Source of the DNA: Lachnoclostridium sp. UBA903
GTDB lineage: Bacteria; Bacillota; Clostridia; Lachnospirales; Lachnospiraceae
DNA: 64,000 bases
Reading direction: 5' to 3'
Assembly (NCBI GenBank): GCA_002294045.1
Contig: DBEP01000015.1
Location: 30,605-94,604 of the forward strand
In this document: positions 1-6,588 of the stretch, in pieces
Layout: the number at the start of each line of letters is the position of its first letter
How positions within the stretch are numbered: position 1 is the first letter of the stretch
Notes under the pieces: model-generated
The model's input: the letters and a program-made list of their open reading frames with translations, nothing else
What the model was told of the DNA's origin: nothing
Databases searched by the model: none
Position numbers and translations under genes: made by a program

Positions 1-291
1 ATACCGCAAAGTACGGAGGACCCCCGCCGTTATACCTTAAATGAAGAGTGGTCTAAAACAGCATTTGATAGTCCGTATATTGGATTCAGCTTTGATTCTT
101 CCAAGGTATCTACCGAATTAGCATCAATAGCCAGTGTTGATTCCCAGCTTGGAATCCAGATATTGTTAGGCAAAACACAACAAAGCCCGGAAGCAGCGGT
201 TGAAGAATACAGGACTCAATTAAAGAATGCGGGAGTGGAAACGGTTATAGCGGAAGTAAATTCCCAGATACAGGCGTTTTCGGCACAATAA
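1..291 (+). CDS. ABC sugar-binding lipoprotein, C-terminal fragment (DUF3502-type)
   Basis: The reading frame is open from the first base of the window and stops at TAA 289-291, so only the last 96 residues are present; the rest lies to the left. The segment WSKTAFDSPYIGFSFD followed by a serine/alanine-rich helix and EEYRTQLKNAG resembles the C-terminal DUF3502 domain of LplA/family-1 extracellular solute-binding proteins, which deliver oligosaccharides to carbohydrate ABC importers. A LacI regulator follows on the same strand 145 bases later, a usual partner for such systems. The substrate cannot be inferred. The family call rests on a short stretch read by eye. Confidence 0.7.
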   Translation: MPQSTEDPRRYTLNEEWSKTAFDSPYIGFSFDSSKVSTELASIASVDSQLGIQILLGKTQQSPEAAVEEYRTQLKNAGVETVIAEVNSQIQAFSAQ

Positions 292-435
292 ACAGCCCCA
301 GTGCAGCACCCCTCATTGTAGCTTCAAATATTATTTTTATACTGTTTGTACAAATTTATAGAAATTAAAATGGATAAATGATAAAATTACGGTATAGTTT
401 CTGAATTTACTGTTATATGGAGGATACGATTAGCT

Positions 436-1473
436 ATGAGTGTAACGATTAAAGATGTCGCCAGATTATCTGGAGTTGGGATAGCAACAGTTTCCAGGGT
501 ATTGAATAACAGCGGTATTACAAGCAGTGAAACGAAAGAAAAAGTAATGGCTGCGGTGAGGGAGCTTAATTATGTTCCGAATAATAATGCCAGAAACCTG
601 AAAATGGGACAGTCCAGAACGATTGCTCTGTTAGCTAAGAGTATAACGAATCCGTTTTTTCAAAAGATGATCCATACCATAGAACAAAAGGTCTTTCTGC
701 GCGGATATCATCTGGAAATAAGAAATGTAAATTATTCCGAATATGAGATGTCGATGGCGATTAAAGAAGTCCAGGACCGTAATTTAAATGGTGTTATTCT
801 TATGGGCGGTAATTTTGAATATACCAACGAAGATTTTAAAAGACTGGGAGTACCCTGTGTATTGCTTACGGTTTCCGGAGGGAAAGATGTGGATAAAGAT
901 TTATATTCCAGCGTAATTATAGATGATGAGGCGGAGAGCTTTAAAGCTACGGAGTACCTGATACAATTAGGGCACAGAAGAATCGGCTGTATATACAGCA
1001 ACCAGGGTGAAGTAGTGACACCGAACAAACTGCGCTTCGGAGGATATCAAAAAGCGCTGGAAGCCCACGGGATAACTTATGACCCGGTGCTGGTTTCTTC
1101 CATTCACGTATCCGAATCCGGTTATGAATTTGGTTTTAACATGATGAAAAACCTGATGTTAAGAAATAAAGACATGACTGCTGTGGTAACCATGGCGGAT
1201 ACTATGGCAATCGGTGCGGCCAAAGCCGTTTTATCTGCGGGGCTCCGTATACCGGAGGATATATCCGTGATAGGATTTGACGGTATTGAAGTGGCGGAAT
1301 ATTATAATCCGTCCCTTGATACGATCTGCCAGCCTGCCGAACAGATGTCATTAGGTGCAATTGATGCCCTGTTTGGCATGCTGCAGGATGAAAAGACCAG
1401 TCATCTGGTATATGAAGCATCTTTGCTAAAAAGAGGCTCCTGTGCCGGCATAAAGAGTCACAGCGGCATGTAA
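436..1473 (+). CDS. LacI family transcriptional regulator
   Basis: This 345-aa protein has the typical LacI-family length. The N-terminal helix-turn-helix reads TIKDVARLSGVGIATVSRVL (about residues 4-23), then the hinge helix NARNLKMGQSRTIALL and a periplasmic-binding-protein-like effector domain ending with a C-terminal GSC. DISVIGFDGIEVAEYYNPSL is the usual family motif near residue 280. Start ATG 436 follows GGAGG in tggaggatacgattagct. It probably controls carbohydrate genes, most simply the sugar ABC transporter whose binding protein ends just upstream. Effector and operator are not evident. Confidence 0.9.
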   Translation: MSVTIKDVARLSGVGIATVSRVLNNSGITSSETKEKVMAAVRELNYVPNNNARNLKMGQSRTIALLAKSITNPFFQKMIHTIEQKVFLRGYHLEIRNVNYSEYEMSMAIKEVQDRNLNGVILMGGNFEYTNEDFKRLGVPCVLLTVSGGKDVDKDLYSSVIIDDEAESFKATEYLIQLGHRRIGCIYSNQGEVVTPNKLRFGGYQKALEAHGITYDPVLVSSIHVSESGYEFGFNMMKNLMLRNKDMTAVVTMADTMAIGAAKAVLSAGLRIPEDISVIGFDGIEVAEYYNPSLDTICQPAEQMSLGAIDALFGMLQDEKTSHLVYEASLLKRGSCAGIKSHSGM

Positions 1474-1513
1474 TATGAAAAAGCCCGAAATCCGAAAACG
1501 AAAATATCCGGAT

Positions 1514-1600
1514 AAGCTTCTGAAAAAGGCCCTTTTTAATAGCCAAGTAGAATGCACCTTTATTCATTTGACTATCAGAAAAGGCCTTTTTCAGAAGCTT
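1514..1600. repeat. Long inverted repeat downstream of the LacI gene
   Basis: Arms 1514-1531 (AAGCTTCTGAAAAAGGCC) and 1583-1600 are perfect 18-bp reverse complements, extendable by four pairs across a one-base bulge, with a loop of about 50 bases. Each arm also holds its own small palindrome (AAAAAGGCCCTTTTT and AAAAGGCCTTTT), so alternative folds are possible. There is no clear T-tract after the right arm. The rest of the 344-bp gap to the next gene shows only AT-rich sequence upstream of the 1818 gene. Confidence 0.75.
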
Positions 1601-1817
1601 TACAAAGACAGCACAAACCAGCCGGTTTAATCAGGACGGCCGGAGGCAATTCATTGATACCCCATAACCCCAGGAAGAAATAGATTCACTTTTCGTCCCG
1701 TTTATCATATATTTTTTATTTCGGAATATAATTATTATAAGTATAAAGTGTATAGATTGTACGAAAGGAAAAACTTTTGTGTCGGTCGGTGCACAAGAAT
1801 AGAAAAGGGAGTTTATT

Positions 1818-3350
1818 ATGCCTGATTATAAAAGATTAGTTTCGTATATGTATAATTATGAAGACGGACTGAAGAAGCATAATGTAGGATATGCCAGAGT
1901 GGAAGCCCGTAACGGACAGTGCAAATGTACCCTCCATGTTGCAGCGCCCAGTTTAAATGATAAACAATTAAAGGTATATATGTTTAAAAAAAATAACGAC
2001 GGGTTTGAGGGGATATTGCTTGGGACGCTCCAGGTAAGAAACGGAGTCGGAGACTACAGGACAGTGACGGATCCCTTACATATCATGAATTCCTCTTACG
2101 GCCTGGACGATATGGGCGGAATTGTTTTGTATTATACGGAAAGAAAATTTTTGGCCACATCCTGGGATGAAACGCCTATCACCATGGATAGGGTGGCGGG
2201 AATGGAAAATAAAAAGTATGATAACGAATTAAAAGCTGCTAATGTTATAGCGGATAAAACGGAGACAGCTGTGAAAACGCCTGAAAATAATACCGGGTCC
2301 GTTAAAGAGTCCGCCGTTAAGGAAGCAGTTGAAGAGACGGAGCGGTACGGGCGGCAGGAAAAGCAGCAGGTTATGAAAGAATCACAGGAATACCGGAATG
2401 ATAATGAAGGGGAAGTATTTAATGACCTGGATAACGGCAAGGATTCCAGGTATGAAAGAACCCCGGATACGGAAGACGAATCAGATAAAGTTGCGGCCAA
2501 GGAAGTAGAAAAAGAGGAAGGTCATAAAGAGAGCCAACAGAAGGATATAAAAATAATCGATGACAGAGGGAAAGAGGAAAAAGACAATATAATAGAAGAA
2601 TTAAATTCTCCTGTTGAAATTCTTCAGAATGAAGGGTTATCCAAAGCTGAAACGGAAAAGGATAAAGAACAGGAAGAACCGTCCGGTCCGCAGGCAGGGG
2701 CAGCCAAAAGGGATGATAAGCCACAGGCAGAAGAAACACAGGATTACGGCAGCCCGGGAATAGAGGAGCCGGCAGGACAGAATAATGCAGAGGCATATGA
2801 AAGTTCAGTAAATCCGGTTCGTCCGGAAGCTTATGAAGATACGGATACCGTATATGACCCGGAAACAGAAGGTCTTGGACAGCAAAATGTAACGGAAGAT
2901 TTGGTATATCAGGAGAATCTCGATCTGCAAGCCGGTGTTAATAGTGAAGAATACAGAAGAAGCGGTGAAAAACAGCCTTTCTTTGAGGATCATCCTTTGG
3001 CAAAACGAATTTACCGCAGTTTCCCCAGGATGTATCCCTTTGAAGATAATGAGATTGCCTGGTGTGTCAGAATAGAACCGCAGGATATCGGACTGTTCCC
3101 TATGGAAGCCTGGATATTAGGCAACAACAGCTTTCTGCTTCACGGATATTACAGTTACCGTCATCTGATATTTGCCAGAATGAATGATAAAAACGGATTC
3201 AGTTATATTCTCGGTGTTCCCGGAATTTATCATAACAGGGAAAAGTTCATGGCAAGAATGTTTGGATTTGAAAACTTCAAATGTGTAAAGAGAAAAGCAC
3301 AAAGAACCGGAGAATTCGGATATTGGTATATTCCGATTACGTTAAATTAA
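1818..3350 (+). CDS. Conserved hypothetical with acidic central linker (DUF6128-like)
   Basis: The 510-aa protein has two ordered ends joined by a long disordered, Glu/Lys/Asp-rich middle (about residues 140-385). The N-terminal part (VSYMYNYEDGLKKHNVGYAR to LDDMGGIVLYY) looks beta-rich. The C-terminal part (HPLAKRIYRSFPRMYPFEDN to GEFGYWYIP) has many aromatics and Gly. Proteins of this kind are common in Lachnospiraceae, and I recall the name DUF6128 for the family, but this is unverified. There is no signal peptide or transmembrane segment. Start ATG 1818 follows aaaagggag. It is monocistronic. The function is unknown. Confidence 0.75.
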   Translation: MPDYKRLVSYMYNYEDGLKKHNVGYARVEARNGQCKCTLHVAAPSLNDKQLKVYMFKKNNDGFEGILLGTLQVRNGVGDYRTVTDPLHIMNSSYGLDDMGGIVLYYTERKFLATSWDETPITMDRVAGMENKKYDNELKAANVIADKTETAVKTPENNTGSVKESAVKEAVEETERYGRQEKQQVMKESQEYRNDNEGEVFNDLDNGKDSRYERTPDTEDESDKVAAKEVEKEEGHKESQQKDIKIIDDRGKEEKDNIIEELNSPVEILQNEGLSKAETEKDKEQEEPSGPQAGAAKRDDKPQAEETQDYGSPGIEEPAGQNNAEAYESSVNPVRPEAYEDTDTVYDPETEGLGQQNVTEDLVYQENLDLQAGVNSEEYRRSGEKQPFFEDHPLAKRIYRSFPRMYPFEDNEIAWCVRIEPQDIGLFPMEAWILGNNSFLLHGYYSYRHLIFARMNDKNGFSYILGVPGIYHNREKFMARMFGFENFKCVKRKAQRTGEFGYWYIPITLN

Positions 3351-3352
3351 AT

Positions 3353-3500
3353 AAACACGCTCTAGTGTACTGTATCGCTCATAATTAGCCAAACAGCACT
3401 GCCTATTTTGTCATCGGCCGCGTTGTCGTCAATCGGCGTAGGAACCACTACGCCTCATTCCTCCGCCTTGCGGAGTGACAAAATATTCAGCACAGTTTGA
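3353..3500. repeat. Palindromic intergenic element with cruciform core
   Basis: The interval opens with AAACACGCTCTAG two bases after the preceding stop codon, a motif repeated elsewhere in the window. Then comes a large imperfect palindrome: TATTTTGTCA (3404-3413) pairs with TGACAAAATA (3476-3485), and the core GGCGTAGGAACCACTACGCC (3435-3454) forms a 7-bp stem. CCGCCTTGCGG adds another small hairpin. The core GCGTAG(G)AACCACTAC recurs at 14754. No coding potential is apparent. Confidence 0.6.
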
Positions 3501-3566
3501 CTAAAGATGAACGATAAAGCACACTGGAGTCTGGCAAGCCAGGCTCTTTCGTTTGTCTTGGTGTGT

Positions 3567-4127
3567 CTATTCTTCAAATTCCGTATTGATGTAGGCATAT
3601 CTGGCGTGGTCTTCCCATTTATGGTTAATATGTATACTGGATTTGGACAGGCCTTCATAGGAAAAGCCCAGTTTCTCTATAAGATGTATGGAACGGATAT
3701 TTTGAGGCATAATATTTGCTTCGATACGGTGTATTTTATGGTCCGAGAATAATATCCGCATGCCGGCCGTAATACTTTCCAGAGCATAACCGCGGTTTAA
3801 ATGCCCCTGGTCAAATTTATAACCTAACTGGCAGGTATAATAAGAGCCTCGTATGATATTGTAAAAATTAACGGAACCTATAATGGTCTGGGGATTATCA
3901 CAGAGAAATATCCAGTACCGCAGCAGCTTGGACTGAAGCATAAGATTATATTCTATGGACAGAGAAAGCCTTTGATAAGGAAGAGTGTAAAAGTTCGGAT
4001 CCCGTTCCGGTTCCCAGGGTTCGAAGTGTTCTTTATTATTTTCGTAGAAGGACAAAACCTTATCGGCTTCATTTGGATGTAAAATCTTTAATATAAGGCG
4101 TTCCGTATTATAATTAATCTGCATAAT
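3567..4127 (-). CDS. GNAT family N-acetyltransferase (RimJ/RimL-like)
   Basis: The 186-aa protein has the RimJ/RimL acetyltransferase pattern: NTERLILKILHPNEADKVLSFYENN at the N-terminus, a central GSVNFYNIIRG beta strand, LGYKFDQGHLNRGYALES for the acetyl-CoA region, then NIRSIHLIEKLGFSYEG. It presumably transfers acetyl from acetyl-CoA to a protein N-terminus or small amine; the acceptor is unknown. I chose ATG 4127 because GGGAG lies eight bases before it; the frame stays open another 22 codons upstream without a Shine-Dalgarno. Copies of the AAACACRCTCT motif flank it in inverted orientation at 3353 and 4157. Confidence 0.85.
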   Translation of the reverse strand: MMQINYNTERLILKILHPNEADKVLSFYENNKEHFEPWEPERDPNFYTLPYQRLSLSIEYNLMLQSKLLRYWIFLCDNPQTIIGSVNFYNIIRGSYYTCQLGYKFDQGHLNRGYALESITAGMRILFSDHKIHRIEANIMPQNIRSIHLIEKLGFSYEGLSKSSIHINHKWEDHARYAYINTEFEE

Positions 4128-4156
4128 TAATTCTCCCAGCTTCTTTCCTGTAATAT

Positions 4157-4233
4157 AGAGTGTGTTTAAAAAATGCTTGTCAGTTACGGCCAAATGAGAA
4201 TCCGTTCCGCTGCGTGCTCATAACTCGTCAAGC
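4157..4233 (-). terminator. Probable terminator of the nrdG-like gene, ending in a repeated tail
   Basis: On the minus strand, seven bases after the stop codon of the activase gene, an imperfect hairpin forms (GCTTG...ATGAG / CTCAT...CAAGC). It is followed at once by ATTTTTTAAACACACTCT. The T-tract plus AAACACACTCT tail is found in near-identical form at 33579-33599. Confidence 0.6.
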
Positions 4234-4239
4234 AAATTC

Positions 4240-4935
4240 TTAATCCATACCGCGGACACTGACATTTTTAACATAAGAAGAAAGTAAATCTTTATATTGA
4301 TATAGTTCGGATTTAGACGGACCGGTCAGTCCGGCTTGAATAACATCACCGGAATCCTTGTAGGCCTGCAAAAAATATGCTTTTGCACCTTGAATCCATT
4401 TGCCTATTTCAATAATATCCTCTGAAGTATGATGCTCTTTTACCACAGTAGTACGAAACTCATAATCAACAGGCTCCGTTAAGAGATAGGACACGCTTTC
4501 GGAGACTCTTGCGGTATCAAAGTTTTTAATACCGGCGGATAATCCGTATTTTGCCCTGGAATTTTTAATATCCATGGCGATATAATCGAGATATCCGTTT
4601 TCTGTCAATTGTTTTATTATATGAGGGTTATTTCCGTTTGTATCCAGTTTTACTAAAAAACCCATCTCTTTTATTTTATGTATAAAGCCGGTCAAGCCGG
4701 GATAAAGGGTGGGTTCTCCACCGGTAATGCATACGCCTTCAATGATGCCGTTTCTTTTTCTTAAATATTGAAATACTTCCTCCTCCGGAATAGTCGGCTG
4801 TCCTGCCGGAGATAAAACTAAAGAAGCATTATGGCAATAAGGGCAGCGGAAATTACAGCCTCCTAAAAAAATGGTGGATGCCAAATGCCCTGGGTAATCT
4901 AATAGAGTTGTCTTTTGAAAACCATGTATTTCCAT
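4240..4935 (-). CDS. nrdG: Anaerobic ribonucleotide reductase activating protein, radical SAM (NrdG2-type)
   Basis: The 231-aa protein starts MEIHGFQKTTLLDYPG and carries the radical-SAM cluster motif CNFRCPYC (CxxxCxxC) near residue 28, followed by GVCITGGEPTL for SAM binding. Enzymes of this family generate the glycyl radical in anaerobic class III ribonucleotide reductase. The length and the GFQK...LLDYPG signature match the NrdG2 subgroup. The partner nrdD gene is not in the window, so the target is inferred and another glycyl-radical enzyme is possible. ATG 4935 is preceded by aaggataaagg; the frame upstream has no Shine-Dalgarno. Confidence 0.85.
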   Translation of the reverse strand: MEIHGFQKTTLLDYPGHLASTIFLGGCNFRCPYCHNASLVLSPAGQPTIPEEEVFQYLRKRNGIIEGVCITGGEPTLYPGLTGFIHKIKEMGFLVKLDTNGNNPHIIKQLTENGYLDYIAMDIKNSRAKYGLSAGIKNFDTARVSESVSYLLTEPVDYEFRTTVVKEHHTSEDIIEIGKWIQGAKAYFLQAYKDSGDVIQAGLTGPSKSELYQYKDLLSSYVKNVSVRGMD

Positions 4936-5147
4936 TGTGCCTTTATCCTTCCGTAACCAAATATTGAGTGAGATACAAAAACCCGGTACATACACCCGGA
5001 TGCTTTTGTTTTATATAGCGAAACTCATTTCAACATTGCCTATTAACCCACTTCGTGATAAGATAAATATAGCAGATAAGAGGAAATTCGTCCATAGTAT
5101 ATATTCCTTTCATCTTAATTTATGATTGAATATAAAGGAACATGAGA

Positions 5148-5627
5148 ATGAATTTAAAATATATGAAGGAAGCTTTGAAAGAAGCCAGGAAGGCAATAAA
5201 ATACGGAGAAGTGCCCATTGGGTGCGTTATCGTATATGAGGATAAAATCATAGGCAGAGGGTATAATAAAAGAAATACAAAAAAAACAACTTTAGCCCAT
5301 GCGGAATTAATAGCTATCCAAAAAGCAAGCAAAGTAATGGGGGACTGGAGGCTGGAGGACTGCAGCATGTATGTAACGCTGGAACCCTGCCAGATGTGTT
5401 CGGGGGCCATTGTGCAGGCCAGGATAAAGGAGGTAATTGTGGGCGCCATGAATCCCAAGGCCGGGTGTGCGGGTTCCGTTTTGAATATTCTCCAGATGGA
5501 AGAATTTAATCATCAGGTAGAAGTAACCACCGGTGTAATGAAAGAAGAATGCGAGGCGGTGCTAAAGGAATTTTTTAAGGATTTGAGAGTCAGGAACAAA
5601 CTGGAAAAAAATAAGGATATATTTTAA
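5148..5627 (+). CDS. tadA: tRNA-adenosine(34) deaminase TadA
   Basis: The 159-aa zinc-dependent deaminase converts A34 to inosine in tRNA-Arg(ACG). The catalytic motif HAELIAI and the zinc motif TLEPCQMCSGAIVQAR are complete, and GEVPIGCVIV and GAMNPKAGCAGS match the family. ATG 5148 is preferred over the in-frame ATG at 5142 because AAGGA then lies eight bases upstream rather than two. The SRP RNA gene follows, a neighbourhood common in Clostridia and Bacilli, where tadA lies near scr/dnaX; dnaX is not seen here. Confidence 0.93.
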   Translation: MNLKYMKEALKEARKAIKYGEVPIGCVIVYEDKIIGRGYNKRNTKKTTLAHAELIAIQKASKVMGDWRLEDCSMYVTLEPCQMCSGAIVQARIKEVIVGAMNPKAGCAGSVLNILQMEEFNHQVEVTTGVMKEECEAVLKEFFKDLRVRNKLEKNKDIF

Positions 5628-5687
5628 AAGGCCGGTCAGGAAACCGGTTTGAAGCAGCCGTCGCCGTTGCTGCCTGTATCATAGCGC

Positions 5688-5716
5688 TTGACTTTTCCCA
5701 TGAAATGAAGTATACT
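5688..5716 (+). promoter_or_regulatory. Sigma-A-type promoter ahead of the SRP RNA
   Basis: TTGACT (5688-5693) and TATACT (5711-5716) are separated by 17 bp. Transcription would start near 5723, about 120 bases before the mature SRP RNA. The leader contains a perfect hairpin ATAAATAA-acc-TTATTTAT. A second TATAAT at 5821-5826 lacks a good -35 but would start closer to the RNA. Confidence 0.6.
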
Positions 5717-5842
5717 ATCTTCTGCAGGTTTCCGCAGTTTTACTGCTTTTTACCGTTAGGATAAAGAATAAATAAACCTTATTTATCGGATATTAAAAAC
5801 CTGTTTCCGGTAATCCGTATTATAATAATTGTCAGAAAGTTT

Positions 5843-6104
5843 CCGTGCAGCCGGGGAGATAGCGGTGCCCTGTACCTGCAATCCGCTACAGCAGGGGTGA
5901 TGCCTTGCCTAGGGTGTTTTTTTGTAGGGCTGCCCCCTATAAGTGATGTTGACGTCTGGGTCTTACGCAACAGGAATTCGTGAACCGTGTCAGGCCAGGA
6001 ATGGAGCAGCACTAAGCGAAAGCTCCTGTGTGCCGTAAGGCAGCCTGGACCGAGTTAACTGTAGGGGTAACGCCTATGAAAAACATTCAAAGCAAGACGC
6101 ACGG
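5843..6104 (+). ncRNA. ffs: Signal recognition particle RNA, long Bacillus/Clostridium type
   Basis: The Alu-domain signature GTGCCCTGTACCTGCAATCC closely matches the Bacillus scRNA. The S-domain signature follows: GTGTCAGGCCAGGAAT then GGAGCAGCACTAAG. The ends pair: CCGTGC (5843-5848) with GCACGG (6099-6104), giving about 262 nt, the usual size for the long Firmicute SRP RNA. It scaffolds Ffh (and HBsu-like protein in the Alu domain) for co-translational membrane targeting. End positions are set from the closing stem and may be a few bases off. Confidence 0.92.
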
Positions 6105-6135
6105 AATTTATATAATTTAATAATATAAGGCAATG

Positions 6136-6167
6136 ATGTCGTCACAATTGTGGACGGCATTTTTTTA
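6136..6167 (+). terminator. Terminator of the SRP RNA
   Basis: ATGTCGTC (6136-6143) pairs with GACGGCAT (6153-6160, one G-U pair) and is followed by a run of seven T. Confidence 0.8.
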
Positions 6168-6200
6168 TTTCATTGAAAGTTCGTCCTATGAGATTAAAAA
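6168..6200 (+). repeat. TCCTATGAG element, copy 1 (after a terminator T-tract)
   Basis: CATTGAAAGTTCGTCCTATG then AGATTAAAAA directly follows the SRP RNA terminator. Related copies follow terminators at 18881, 47934 and 48717. It can form a weak hairpin (CATxGA / TCCTATG). In this copy TTGAAA (6173-6178) and TAAAAA (6195-6200), 16 bp apart, could instead serve as a promoter for the RNA that begins near 6205. Confidence 0.55.
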
Positions 6201-6204
6201 GCTC

Positions 6205-6483
6205 CAGGCAGGGTGCGAATACACGATAGGGTTTATATTAAGAAGGTTGCCTTTCACAATTTGGAACGGCCAGACCGGCACAAGCAGTTTTCAGACACGC
6301 CCTAATTTCCTATGGTAGGAACTGCCCATATGGGTAGTTTTCTATATACAATATTATAGGGGCCGGAAAACTATCAATGGGGATAGGCCTTTGCTCATAG
6401 CCATCGGAAACGGTGGCCCGGCCCCCTTAGACGGGATAAAGGATTCAATTAACACCAATAAGACAGCTTATTGGTGCTTTTTT
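6205..6483 (+). ncRNA. Structured non-coding RNA of unassigned class
   Basis: No credible frame exists, but several helices are clear. AGGGTG (6210-6215) pairs with CGCCCT (6298-6303). GGTAGTTTTC (6333-6342) pairs with GAAAACTATC (6366-6375). GCCATCG-GAAA-CGGTGGC (6400-6417) is a stem with a GNRA tetraloop. GGGGCCGG (6359-6366) pairs with CCGGCCCC (6418-6425), which crosses the second helix and so makes a pseudoknot. An intrinsic terminator ends the unit. It lacks the closing stem of 6S RNA and any tmRNA or RNase P hallmark. Size and pseudoknot could suit the raiA-motif RNA class, which I cannot verify. Confidence 0.6.
6453..6483 (+). terminator. Terminator of the structured RNA
   Basis: A perfect 10-bp stem, CACCAATAAG-acag-CTTATTGGTG, is followed by CTTTTTT. 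Confidence 0.88.
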
Positions 6484-6588
6484 ACTATAAAACAAAGGGG
6501 TATTTTTATAAAATCGTTCTTTCGGAATGTCGATTTATAGATTATAATAGTACTATGCTTAAAATGTAAACATATGACGAGGTGGGCT

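Noticed and set aside
6205..6483. 6S RNA, tmRNA or RNase P RNA
   Set aside because: No terminal closing stem with a central bubble, no tag-peptide frame or tRNA-like ends, and no RNase P core segments were found.
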